DNA of 64,000 nt, from NCBI RefSeq assembly GCF_000145275.1, contig NC_014393.1, positions 3,782,001 to 3,846,000 on the forward strand. Direction: 5' to 3'. The notes under the pieces are model-generated. The model was not told where the DNA came from. It was given only the letters and a program-made list of their open reading frames with translations, and did not search any database. Of this stretch, positions 26,636 through 35,704 are shown piece by piece. The translations under genes were made by a program, and so were the position numbers. Source of the DNA: Clostridium cellulovorans 743B (GTDB lineage Bacteria > Bacillota > Clostridia > Clostridiales > Clostridiaceae). The number at the start of each line of letters is the position of its first letter. The stretch's first letter is position 1.

Positions 26636-27778
26636 TTATTGTCTAATACTTAAAAGCTTATTCTTCAATTGTTCTTCAATGTTTCTTAACTCTACTTCCG
26701 CTTCTTTACGTTTTTGACGTCCTTCAGTTTGTATACGAAGTACTTCATCAAGAGTTGAAATTAATGATTCATTTGTCGCTCTAAGTGTCTCAATATCAAC
26801 AATTCCTCGTTCTGATTCTTTAGCAGTTTCTATAGTTGATATTTTAAGGGTTTCTGCATTTTTTCTTAAAAGTTCATTTGTCATATTTGTTACTTCACTT
26901 TGAACTTTTGCTGCCTTGCTGGAATGAGCTACTCCAAGAGCAAGAACTATTTGACTTTTCCAAAGAGGAATTGTATTTACAATAGTAGATTGTATCTTCT
27001 CAGACATTAAAGTATCATTATTTTGAATTAATCTAATCTGAGGAGCCATCTGAAGGGAAATCATCCTAGTTAACTCTAAGTCATGGATTTTTTTCTCAAA
27101 GCGATTGCAAAGGGATACAAAATCATTTGTTGCCTGTGCATCCTCTGGAAGTCCGCTTTTTGTTGCTTTCTCTACTAAAAGAGGCAATTCTTCTTTTTCT
27201 AATTTTTGAAGTTTCTTTTTACCTGCTAAAATATACATAGAAAGTTCTTTAAAGTACACCTTATTTATCTCATACATTTTATCTAACATCGCAATATCTT
27301 TTAAAAGTTGTATTTGATGATTTTCAAGGGTAGTACAAATTCTATTTATATTGTTTTCAACTTTATCATACTTTGTTTTCATCTGTGAGAACTTTTCTGC
27401 AGGTTTTTTAAATAGTCCTAAAAATCCTTTTTTCTCTTCTACTGCTTCAAAAGTCTTTAGTTCTCCTACTACGTTAGTAAGCATATCGCCTATTTCCCCT
27501 AAATCCTTTGTCTTTACATTATCTAAAGCTGACTCAGAGAAATCTGCTATTTTCTTTTGGGCACCTACCCCATATTGTAAAATAGAATTTGAATTCGTTA
27601 CATCTATCTTTTTAACAAACTCATCTACCATTCTTTTTTCTTCTTCCGATAAAAAGCTATCATCAAAAACCTCTGTTGGTTTCTTTTCTTCAACTTTAGC
27701 TACAGGTGCCTCCTCTTGAAAAGGCTCAAAGCTTAAGCTTGGTGCTATATTGATATCGTCTTTAAATTCATTACTCAT
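26636..27778 (-). CDS. TelA family (toxic anion resistance) protein
   Basis: This is a cytoplasmic, almost entirely alpha-helical protein of about 380 aa of the TelA/KlaA family. Markers are the central GFLGLFKKPAEKFSQMKTKYDKVENNINRI region, LQLLKDI-type helices, and RMISLQMAPQIRLIQNNDTLMSEKIQSTI...TIPLWKSQIVLALG. TelA proteins were named for tellurite resistance, but their mechanism is unclear and some act in envelope stress. The annotated TTG two codons upstream is inferior to the ATG at 27778 (AAGGGGG, 8-nt spacing). It directly follows xpaC-like gene 27802, the usual family pairing. Confidence 0.93.
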   Translation of the reverse strand: MSNEFKDDINIAPSLSFEPFQEEAPVAKVEEKKPTEVFDDSFLSEEEKRMVDEFVKKIDVTNSNSILQYGVGAQKKIADFSESALDNVKTKDLGEIGDMLTNVVGELKTFEAVEEKKGFLGLFKKPAEKFSQMKTKYDKVENNINRICTTLENHQIQLLKDIAMLDKMYEINKVYFKELSMYILAGKKKLQKLEKEELPLLVEKATKSGLPEDAQATNDFVSLCNRFEKKIHDLELTRMISLQMAPQIRLIQNNDTLMSEKIQSTIVNTIPLWKSQIVLALGVAHSSKAAKVQSEVTNMTNELLRKNAETLKISTIETAKESERGIVDIETLRATNESLISTLDEVLRIQTEGRQKRKEAEVELRNIEEQLKNKLLSIRQ

Positions 27779-27801
27779 TTTCAATTCCCCCTTCGTTATA
27801 A

Positions 27802-29034
27802 TTATTGCTTCTTAAGATCATCTTTAGTCAATCCTTCTTGAGAAAATAAAGTTTCTAAAACAGAAATATCTGTAGATATGTCCATAGCCATCTTTCCAAA
27901 CAAATCGTCTAACATTTTCTCAAAGGCAACATTTATTAGATCTAAACTCTTTTCAATTTCATTTTTTGCATTTTTTATATTATCTCCTTGAACAGGAAGA
28001 TCATTTAAATCTTTATATGAATTAACCAACTTTAAGGTAATAGGAAGATAGTGGTTCATAAATTTGTTAACTTCTCTAAGTTTTTCAGGATTGCTCTCTA
28101 AATAATTGAAGATTTCATTTACAATCTTCTCAAGTCTGAATAATTTTTCAGAAATTTCTTCGCCTTCAATAGCATCATTTGCAACTTTAATTTGGTCTAT
28201 ATAATTTTTACCTAATTCAAGAGCAGTTCTTAATTCCTTCTTATCTGGATCATTCATTTCTTCTTTTATCTTTTCTTGTCTTTTTAATTCTTCTTCTTTA
28301 CGCTTATTCAATTCTTCTTGCATACTTAAATAATTTTGATAAACCTCATCGCTTATCATAAAATAAGTTTGCTTTTCATCAATATGCGCTTGTTTAAACA
28401 TTCCCAAAGAAATCATTCTTCTTAAATCTTTAATAACAAAGTTTTGCTTCATATTAGTAGTTTTTGCTATCTCCTCAATAGAACAATAGCTTTTATTATT
28501 AAGAGCCTTTACATAACCTTTAAAACGCTTTATCCTTTTTCTTAGATTTATACCCCTAAAAAGCATACCTATACTTGACACAAAGAAGAAAGCTATAGCT
28601 GCTAAAGCTAAATATCTAACAGTTGTAAATGACTTCACAAGACAAAAAACAAGGTAAGCTATTAATACTACTCCTAATGTAGCAGATCCCATACTCCCAA
28701 AGACCACATAAAGTATTCCAGATACTCGTCCAACTGGTTTCTTAGAAACATACTTTCGAATACTATTGATATCACTAGGATCTGCAGTAGCTATATCAGC
28801 ATATTTATCTTTATATTTATCTTTATCTCTAGTTCTATGGTGATGTCTATTTACTTGATCATAAACCTTATCATTAAGCTTTTCATCAAAGTATTCTACC
28901 TTATCCCTCAACTTTGATTTCACATAATGTTCCTTTGATTTAGCATACTCTATAGCATCGAATGTATTTTCTAGTGTATTTTCTAGTGTATGTCTAATTT
29001 GGTCTTCCAACCAAAAGAAATCTTTCCTTCCCAT
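27802..29034 (-). CDS. XpaC-family membrane protein
   Basis: This protein of about 410 aa matches the 5-bromo-4-chloroindolyl phosphate hydrolysis (XpaC) family. A charged N-terminal region contains a duplicated LENT and a lysine/aspartate-rich stretch (KDKYKDKYAD). Two membrane helices (about 105-130 and 137-158) follow, then a cytoplasmic winged-helix-like segment (SIEEIAKTTNMKQNFVIKDLRRMISLGMF) and a long coiled-coil tail. The ATG at 29040 touches the GGAGG, so the ATG at 29034 is chosen. It is upstream of and cotranscribed with the TelA-family gene (23-bp gap). Confidence 0.88.
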   Translation of the reverse strand: MGRKDFFWLEDQIRHTLENTLENTFDAIEYAKSKEHYVKSKLRDKVEYFDEKLNDKVYDQVNRHHHRTRDKDKYKDKYADIATADPSDINSIRKYVSKKPVGRVSGILYVVFGSMGSATLGVVLIAYLVFCLVKSFTTVRYLALAAIAFFFVSSIGMLFRGINLRKRIKRFKGYVKALNNKSYCSIEEIAKTTNMKQNFVIKDLRRMISLGMFKQAHIDEKQTYFMISDEVYQNYLSMQEELNKRKEEELKRQEKIKEEMNDPDKKELRTALELGKNYIDQIKVANDAIEGEEISEKLFRLEKIVNEIFNYLESNPEKLREVNKFMNHYLPITLKLVNSYKDLNDLPVQGDNIKNAKNEIEKSLDLINVAFEKMLDDLFGKMAMDISTDISVLETLFSQEGLTKDDLKKQ

Positions 29035-29167
29035 ATCCATGCCTCCAATTTTACTTACATCTCACTTATAATTATATATACTATTTTATTTTAGCATCTA
29101 CCTATCTAAAATACAATTTGTAACAACATAGCTTTCTATAATTTAACGTAGTGTATTATAGTTAAAA

Positions 29168-29221
29168 TTATATTACTAATTCAAGTTATATTACTAGTTT
29201 AGATTATATTACCACTTCATC
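29168..29221. repeat. Three 18-bp tandem repeats
   Basis: Units start at 29168, 29186 and 29204, each beginning TTATATTAC. They lie in the spacer between the xpaC-like gene and the carbon-nitrogen hydrolase. Confidence 0.6.
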
Positions 29222-29252
29222 CTATACGTTACAAAGTTTTTTATAACAATTT

Positions 29253-29290
29253 AAAAGGTATAAAAACTAGAACGAGTCTTTATACCTTTT
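29253..29290 (-). terminator. Terminator of the carbon-nitrogen hydrolase operon
   Basis: The 12-bp stem aaaaggtataaa/tttatacctttt with a 14-nt loop lies 5 bp past the hydrolase stop. Confidence 0.75.
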
Positions 29291-29295
29291 AATAG

Positions 29296-30102
29296 TTACT
29301 TACAAAATTCATTATATAATTTTATATATAGCTTTTCTTTTCTATCATTTTTTATATTAAACTTTATTCTATAGTCCTTAACATTTTCAACATTTATATC
29401 TCCTATTACTAGTCCTTGATCATTAATTTTTTCAGTAATAACCTCTCCATAAGGATTTATTATCATAGAATTGCCATTATACAGGAGATTATCTCCTGAG
29501 CCAACTCTATTAACGCCAGCTATATAACATTGATTCTCTATAGCTCGTGCCTTTAACAAAGTCCTCCAATGTTCTATTCTACTTTTAGGCCAGTTAGCAA
29601 TAACTATAATCAATGAGCTTTTATATGAACAAGCTTGAAATATTTCTGGAAATCTTAAATCATAGCAAATCAACGGTGAAATTATAATTCCATTTACCTC
29701 ACAGTGTTGTATTTCTTCTCCACTAGAATAGTGCTTAGTTTCATTTCCATATGAGAAAGGATGTATTTTAGTATAATTACTTATGATTTGTCCCTGTGCA
29801 CTAATAATGATAAACTTATTTAAAGCAGTATTTTGTTTTTTTTCAACATATCCAAAACCAATATTTATACTTTTACTTATTGCCTGTTTTCTGAAAAAAT
29901 CAATGGTTGTAGACTTATCAAATATCTCACCAATTTCTTCTATATTCATAGAAAAACCTGTTAAGGTCATCTCCGGAAACACAAGTAAATCAACATTTTG
30001 GTCTTTTGCCTCATTAATTAATTCTATACAATTTATTTTATTCTTGCTCTTATCTTCCCAAACTATATCAATTTGTGCTAAGCCTAATTTCAAAATTCTC
30101 AT
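29296..30102 (-). CDS. Carbon-nitrogen hydrolase (nitrilase superfamily)
   Basis: This 268-aa cytoplasmic amidase of the nitrilase superfamily has the Glu-Lys-Cys triad: E44 in FPEMTLTGF, K112 in YTKIHPFSYG and C146 in ICYDLRFPE. The family hydrolyses amides such as omega-amides of 2-oxo acids. The substrate here is open. The ATG at 30102 sits immediately after GGAAGG. An in-frame TTG at 30093 has better spacing and gives MKLGLAQI, closer to the family start, so the true start may be 30093. It follows the condensation/epimerization-like gene by 29 bp and is probably cotranscribed, perhaps acting on its product. Confidence 0.88.
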   Translation of the reverse strand: MRILKLGLAQIDIVWEDKSKNKINCIELINEAKDQNVDLLVFPEMTLTGFSMNIEEIGEIFDKSTTIDFFRKQAISKSINIGFGYVEKKQNTALNKFIIISAQGQIISNYTKIHPFSYGNETKHYSSGEEIQHCEVNGIIISPLICYDLRFPEIFQACSYKSSLIIVIANWPKSRIEHWRTLLKARAIENQCYIAGVNRVGSGDNLLYNGNSMIINPYGEVITEKINDQGLVIGDINVENVKDYRIKFNIKNDRKEKLYIKLYNEFCK

Positions 30103-30131
30103 CCTTCCATGTTATTAGATCACTCTTTAGA

Positions 30132-32615
30132 CTAATGTAAAAAACACTTAACTTTTATGCTTTCGCCTAAAATTTCTATGGATATTTCATCTCGCAAAGC
30201 TGCTTGTACATAAAAGTATATATAGTGTTTATCTAGCGCTACTTTTACAATAACTATCTTTGCTAATAATCTATTATCCTCAAATAATTCAGGTATATTG
30301 AGAACTGATTCAAGTATTTCGAATTTCTCTTTAATATTATCATTATTACTAATATCAATATACGGTAAATACCAATTTTCTTTATATTTATGTTGGTACA
30401 CCCGCTTATTGTCTTTATCATGGGAGATTCTAAACACTCCTTGTTCTTTCACAGTTTCTCTGATTATAGTAATAATATCCTTTTGACATATTGTTCCTAG
30501 AATCTCAACTCTTTCGCAACATATTTCTTCTACTATTTCTAGCATAAAAAACTTTTCATGTTTGAAAGTTTCAAAAGCTTCTGGCTGACTATCTCTGTTT
30601 TTATCATCATAAAAGGTCAATTCTTTAAATAGCTTTGTATTTACGAAATTAGAAATATCATATTGTTTTACCGGTAAAATTTCCCTTATAAATATTTCTA
30701 TCTCATTTTTTTCTTTTTTTATATCATTTCTATTCTTCCCTTTTGCTGACATAAAATTTTCTATAACTTGATTAAGCATTCCTTCGTAGCATTTTACTAA
30801 TTCTTCTATAGCTCTTTGAGAATAGTTGTTTTTGTTATACCATACCTCCATATTAAACTCTCCATCAATAACAGAACCATTGAATATAATGTTACTAAAT
30901 ACGTTATCTTTTGAAATATCATTGCCTCTAGATAAATATGAGTTTTCAAACTTACCTTTAACATCATCTCTTATCTTGAACTCTCCAAGATAATTAAAAG
31001 AAATATCTACTTCCATTTCAGGCATTTCATAAATACCACTTTGTTTAATCACATTATATCCTATTCCATGCTCTGGAATATTTCTTAACATTTCTTTTGT
31101 ATTAACAATACTTTTCTCAAGGGAGTCTGTTGCTTCAAGGACTATAGGAAAAATACTTGTAAACCATCCTACTGTTCTGTCTATTTGTATTTTTTCACTA
31201 ATCCTTTCTCTTCCATGATCTTCTAGTTTCAAAACCAATTTCTTTTTACCTCTCCATAGCTTATATGCCATTACTAGTGAACCAAGTAAAACATCATTGA
31301 TTTCAGTATCATATATTTTTCCTACTTCATGCAATAACTTGCTTGTTTTCTCTAAATCAAAGTGAAATGTAAACTTACCATATCCATATTCCTTGCCACT
31401 TGAATTATTGGCTATTTTACCATAAATCAAGTCTTTATTAATCTTTTCCCAATACTCTATTTCTTTTAATATTTTCTCACTTTGACTATATTCACTTAAC
31501 TCATTTGCCCATTCTTTATATGATGTTAATTTCTTAGGTAAGCTTATTTCTTCATTATCAATATATTGATTATATCCTGTTTGAAAATCTTCAATTAATA
31601 TTCTCCACGAAAAACTATCAACAACTAGATGATGTATACATACTATTAAATGATCTCCGTCAACGGTCTGATATAAAGCAGCTTTTACTAACGGCCCATT
31701 TGATAAATCAAAAGTACTTTGTAATTTATTATTTTCGTATCTTACTGTTTCCTCTATATCACTATTACTTAAATCACGTAGATCATACTTTTTAAATTGA
31801 AACAGTTTGCTATTATTTATACTAAGTATTTCTTGATTTCCACTTTTAAATACGGCTCTTAAAATATCATGATGTTTCACTATAGCAGTTAAAGTTTCCT
31901 TTATTGCTTTCTCACTAAAGCCCTCCTTAGCCATTATCATAATAGACTGATTAAATTGATTTGGCTTAAATAACTTCCAACTAAAGAAAGTCTTTTGAAT
32001 AGGCGTCAATGGTACTTCCCCTGTGATTTCTTCTTGACTATCTATTTTTTCTATATGCTGGAGATCACTAATTGGCAACCATCTAACTAATTCTACTTCC
32101 ATACCAGTTGGTATCAAGCTATTATATATATCTACAAGTCGTTTATATAAAAGTGAAATATCCAACTGATCAATTATTAAGTGATGAAATTTTAATAATA
32201 TATGATTTCTTTCTTCTGCAATTTTAATCAGTACAACTTTAAACATTCCTTCATATATATTAAAAGCTTTTGTAAACTCTTTTTTTTGCCATTCAATTGA
32301 ATATTCTCTTGAATCTTTATAAACAGCAAAATCATGATATTCTATTTTGTAATTCATTCTTGGAAGAAATTTATAAAAAGGTTCACCTTCTCTTTCACCC
32401 ATTATTATCCTTAGTATATCATCCTCATTAACAACAATATTTAAAGCCTCACTTAACATGTCATAATCTACTTCACCATTAACCTCTATATATCCCCCAA
32501 TATTATAGAAAGGCATTTCAGAATGTATTTTCTGCTGCATCCATATATCCTTCTGGTAAGAAGTTAATGGATATTCCTTCGTAAACGTATCCATTTTTGC
32601 TGTACCATTTCCCAT
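30132..32615 (-). CDS. Orphan NRPS-like condensation/epimerization protein
   Basis: This 827-aa protein has no adenylation or carrier domain. Residues 14-190 are an N-lobe-only condensation domain (PLTSYQKDIWMQQ; HHLIIDQ at 144-150, with Gln for the usual Gly). Residues 200-640 are a full epimerization-type domain: PLTPIQKTFF, HHLVVDSFSWRIL (328-340), LEDHGRE (464-470), RTVGWFTSIFP (480-490) and NYLGEF (541-546) are E-domain signatures. Residues about 690-827 look like another, decayed N-lobe (IIRETVKEQGVFRIS) without the HHxxxDG motif. It may act in trans on a carrier elsewhere. RBS GGAGGAATAAGTT. Cotranscribed with the downstream hydrolase. Confidence 0.8.
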   Translation of the reverse strand: MGNGTAKMDTFTKEYPLTSYQKDIWMQQKIHSEMPFYNIGGYIEVNGEVDYDMLSEALNIVVNEDDILRIIMGEREGEPFYKFLPRMNYKIEYHDFAVYKDSREYSIEWQKKEFTKAFNIYEGMFKVVLIKIAEERNHILLKFHHLIIDQLDISLLYKRLVDIYNSLIPTGMEVELVRWLPISDLQHIEKIDSQEEITGEVPLTPIQKTFFSWKLFKPNQFNQSIMIMAKEGFSEKAIKETLTAIVKHHDILRAVFKSGNQEILSINNSKLFQFKKYDLRDLSNSDIEETVRYENNKLQSTFDLSNGPLVKAALYQTVDGDHLIVCIHHLVVDSFSWRILIEDFQTGYNQYIDNEEISLPKKLTSYKEWANELSEYSQSEKILKEIEYWEKINKDLIYGKIANNSSGKEYGYGKFTFHFDLEKTSKLLHEVGKIYDTEINDVLLGSLVMAYKLWRGKKKLVLKLEDHGRERISEKIQIDRTVGWFTSIFPIVLEATDSLEKSIVNTKEMLRNIPEHGIGYNVIKQSGIYEMPEMEVDISFNYLGEFKIRDDVKGKFENSYLSRGNDISKDNVFSNIIFNGSVIDGEFNMEVWYNKNNYSQRAIEELVKCYEGMLNQVIENFMSAKGKNRNDIKKEKNEIEIFIREILPVKQYDISNFVNTKLFKELTFYDDKNRDSQPEAFETFKHEKFFMLEIVEEICCERVEILGTICQKDIITIIRETVKEQGVFRISHDKDNKRVYQHKYKENWYLPYIDISNNDNIKEKFEILESVLNIPELFEDNRLLAKIVIVKVALDKHYIYFYVQAALRDEISIEILGESIKVKCFLH

Positions 32616-32826
32616 AACTTATTCCTCCAAGCAACATTTTAGTAGATTAATTGATTTTTAAACCCCATTTTTTATCAATTAATGAAAATAATTCTTATGT
32701 ATATTATACCACTTTTCTCCATTAACTGTAAAATATAAACTGTCATTTTATGAGGTTTATATCATATGTATAAAGTTGGTTTTTAGAGAATTTTATTATG
32801 AAAAAAGTTGCTTTATAATACTTTGA

Positions 32827-33690
32827 TTAATAACTTTTTGAACGATACTCTTTTGGCGTTACTCCAAAATGCTTTCTAAATTTTCTCGTAAAATAATTGC
32901 TATCATTAAAACCACTTTCAAAAGCGATATCAGAAATACTAAGCTTGCTTTCTTTAAGTAATAATGAAGCATGTTGCATACGCAACTTCATGATGTAATT
33001 CATAGGAGTTGTTTTGTATGTTTTATTAAATATTCTATTAAAATGTCTTATAGATATATTCGCTTTCTCTGCCAGTTCAGTCAAAGTAATTTGTTCTTTA
33101 AAATGATTTTCTATATATGAAATTGACTTTGCAATACTAACTAAATTCTCCTTCTCCCCCATATTATTCAGTGTATATCTTCTTGATAAAAAAACTACTA
33201 GTTCCATAAAATATGCCCAAATTAAGGTTTGATATCCTCTTATTTTACTTTGATATTCATCATACATGCTAATAATAAGTCTTTTTACTTTTTCTAAATC
33301 AACAAAAGCTAATTTGAGATGACTGTTAAAACTGCATTCTTTTCTTAAAAAAGGTTCAATAACAAAAAGAGCATGATAGCCATAAGATCTTTCTATATCA
33401 CTACTTTTATTAAACAAATTCTCTGGTTGATACATGATATTACATATCTCAAAGTCGCAAGTATTTTCGTAGGAATGCCAAGTTCCACCGTTGATGACAA
33501 AAACATCACCTTTGTTGATAACATATTGTTCATTATTAACAATATGCGTAGCTGTACCATTCAAAACAATCACTAATTCAGAAAAATCAAAATGATAGTG
33601 AACACCCATCCCATTTTTATGTTGACCATATTGTATAAAAAAAGGAAATTTGTTATCATTTGTAAAGTAATATAAGTACATGAATTGCAT
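32827..33690 (-). CDS. AraC family transcriptional regulator with cupin sensor
   Basis: This regulator of about 287 aa has an N-terminal cupin/AraC-binding domain (HYHFDFSELVIVLNGTATHIVNNEQYVINKGDVFVI pattern) and a C-terminal double HTH. The latter includes ITLTELAEKANISIRHFNRIFNKTY and the signature ISDIAFESGFNDSNYFTRKFRKHFGVTPKEYR. The ATG at 33702 is in frame, but the GGGGG fits the ATG at 33690. It is divergent from the GH5 endoglucanase gene 450 bp away, so it may control that gene, the condensation-like gene downstream, or both. The sensor type suggests a sugar ligand. Confidence 0.92.
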   Translation of the reverse strand: MQFMYLYYFTNDNKFPFFIQYGQHKNGMGVHYHFDFSELVIVLNGTATHIVNNEQYVINKGDVFVINGGTWHSYENTCDFEICNIMYQPENLFNKSSDIERSYGYHALFVIEPFLRKECSFNSHLKLAFVDLEKVKRLIISMYDEYQSKIRGYQTLIWAYFMELVVFLSRRYTLNNMGEKENLVSIAKSISYIENHFKEQITLTELAEKANISIRHFNRIFNKTYKTTPMNYIMKLRMQHASLLLKESKLSISDIAFESGFNDSNYFTRKFRKHFGVTPKEYRSKSY

Positions 33691-34154
33691 AATTACCCCC
33701 ATTAACTATAAATCTATGAAGAATGTTATTAGTTGGTTTACTGATTAGTGTTTATTTTGTCACCCACTATAACGTTTACATTTTTCTATAATTTTCACCA
33801 TAATGAAGCTTTGCTACTAAATATAATTATTTCAATTATTATTTTATAAGTTTCTAAAAACACTTCATATTTTCAATAAGATAAAAGAAATTTAGTTACT
33901 TTCCTACAATGTAAATTATAACATATTATTACAATACTTGAACACTAATCGACAAAACCAAAATCAACTTATTTAAAACAACTTAAAAATCTCTAATTAA
34001 TGGTTACTACTTACCTTTAAAACTATACTTGTCTATATAATGCTATTATGGCTAAAAAGTCAAGGCAACAATTATTTATACATGATATCCTATTTTTACA
34101 TTATGTATCATTTTTTGCTTTAGATTCATAAAAACTTATTTAGGAGGGAAAAAA
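33691..34154. other. Divergent intergenic region araC-type/GH5
   Basis: 464 bp without ORFs. It contains a CcpA-like site (33767-33780) and a TATAAT-like box at about 34036-34041, about 115 bp before the GH5 ATG, with a poor -35. Confidence 0.5.
33767..33780. promoter_or_regulatory. CcpA/LacI-type operator-like site
   Basis: On the minus strand TGTAAACGTTATAG, sharing TGTAAACGTTAT with the site at 20428. It lies between the AraC-type gene and the GH5 endoglucanase. Confidence 0.5.
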
Positions 34155-35549
34155 ATGAATAAAAGAAGTAGAATTGCGGCATTTATTACCGCAAGTATTA
34201 TGACTCTTGGCTTAGCTATGACAGCAAATAGCCAAATAACAAAAGCTATAACATCAAATCCTAGTGCCGAAAAGACCATTGTACGCGATAATATGACAAC
34301 TACTCAATTAGTTGCAGACATGGGGCTTGGTTGGAACTTAGGTAATACACTTGAATCATGTGGTAGCTGGATTACTGGCAACTCAGTATCAAGTTATGAA
34401 ACTGCATGGGGAGCTCCTATTACCACAAAAGCGATGATTGACGGTGTTCATAACGCAGGATTCAATTCAATACGTATTCCTGTGGCATGGTCAAACCTTA
34501 TGGCTGCTGATTATACAATCAGTCCAGCACTACTTTCTCGTGTTGAAGAAGTTGCAAACTATGCACTTGATAATAACATGTATGTAATTATCAATCTTCA
34601 TTGGGACAGCGGTTGGTTAGCAGGATTTTCTACTAACTATGATGAATGTATGAAAAAATACAAATCAATTTGGACACAACTAAGTGAACGTTTTGCTAAT
34701 TATGGAGACCACCTAATTTTTGAATCATTAAATGAAGAAGCTTGTTTCAATGATATCTGGAATAGATGGGGTGGCACTACTGGAAAAGATAAGGCATATG
34801 GAATTGCCAATAACATCAACCAAGCCTTTGTAGATTTAATAAGAAGTTCAAAGGGGAATAATCCAAAGCGTCATTTATTGATTGCAGGTTATGCAACAGA
34901 TATTCCGCTTACTTGCGATCCTTTATACAAAATGCCAACTGACCCAGCAAACCGTTGCGCTGTTTCAGTACATTACTATACTCCATCTACTTTTACAATC
35001 TTAGAACAAGATGCTGACTGGGGTAAAGCACGTACTACCTGGGGAACAGCTGAAGACGTTGCAGAACTTCAAAACTATATGAATATGATGAAAGTTAATT
35101 TCATTGATAAAGGTGTTCCTGTAATAGTTGGTGAATATGGTACAAACAACAAAAACAAAACAACTGATATGGTAAGATTATATCTAACTTCTGTAGCTAA
35201 AGAAGCATATAAGCTTGGAATGTGCCCAATGTTATGGGATGCTGGTAACATGGTTATGTATGATAGAAACGCTTGTCAATTTAAAGATCCTCAATTCATT
35301 ACTGAAATGAAAACTATTAGAGATACAGCTCGCCCAACAACTCAAATTATCTATGGTGATTTAAACAATGATAAAAAAGTAAATGCAATTGACTTCGCAT
35401 TAATGAAAAAATACATATTAGATAATTCAACACCAATAGATTTAAAGATTGCAGATCTTAATGGTGACGGTAAAGTAAATGCACTTGATTATGCAGTATT
35501 TAAGAAATTTTTATTAGGTCAAATAACAAAGTTCCCTGTACAAAGTTAG
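34155..35549 (+). CDS. Dockerin-bearing GH5 endoglucanase
   Basis: This 464-aa secreted cellulosomal enzyme has a signal peptide of about 31 residues and a GH5 catalytic domain (about 45-390) with GWNLGNTLES, HWDSGW, acid/base E194 in ESLNEE, HYYTPSTF and nucleophile E327 in IVGEYGT. The pattern fits GH5_4-type endoglucanases. A short linker leads to a type-I dockerin (about 400-456) with GDLNNDKKVNAIDF and ADLNGDGKVNALDY loops. It therefore docks on a scaffoldin. RBS AGGAGGG. It is divergent from an AraC regulator and terminated by a strong hairpin shared with the convergent repeat-protein gene. Confidence 0.93.
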   Translation: MNKRSRIAAFITASIMTLGLAMTANSQITKAITSNPSAEKTIVRDNMTTTQLVADMGLGWNLGNTLESCGSWITGNSVSSYETAWGAPITTKAMIDGVHNAGFNSIRIPVAWSNLMAADYTISPALLSRVEEVANYALDNNMYVIINLHWDSGWLAGFSTNYDECMKKYKSIWTQLSERFANYGDHLIFESLNEEACFNDIWNRWGGTTGKDKAYGIANNINQAFVDLIRSSKGNNPKRHLLIAGYATDIPLTCDPLYKMPTDPANRCAVSVHYYTPSTFTILEQDADWGKARTTWGTAEDVAELQNYMNMMKVNFIDKGVPVIVGEYGTNNKNKTTDMVRLYLTSVAKEAYKLGMCPMLWDAGNMVMYDRNACQFKDPQFITEMKTIRDTARPTTQIIYGDLNNDKKVNAIDFALMKKYILDNSTPIDLKIADLNGDGKVNALDYAVFKKFLLGQITKFPVQS

Positions 35550-35634
35550 AATTGGTGCAAGTTCTAAAGGATTTGTCCGTATAAAGTTTTTTGTCTAAAC
35601 TGTATAAATATAACTTATTCCTGATAATAACTTA

Positions 35635-35671
35635 AACAGCCTAATATGATAAAATATCATATTAGGCTGTT
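35635..35671. terminator. Bidirectional terminator, 16-bp perfect stem
   Basis: aacagcctaatatgat (35635-35650) pairs with atcatattaggctgtt (35656-35671) around a 5-nt loop, between the convergent GH5 and helical-repeat genes. Confidence 0.85.
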
Positions 35672-35704
35672 GTTATGTTAAAATCTGATATACTATTAAC
35701 TTTG

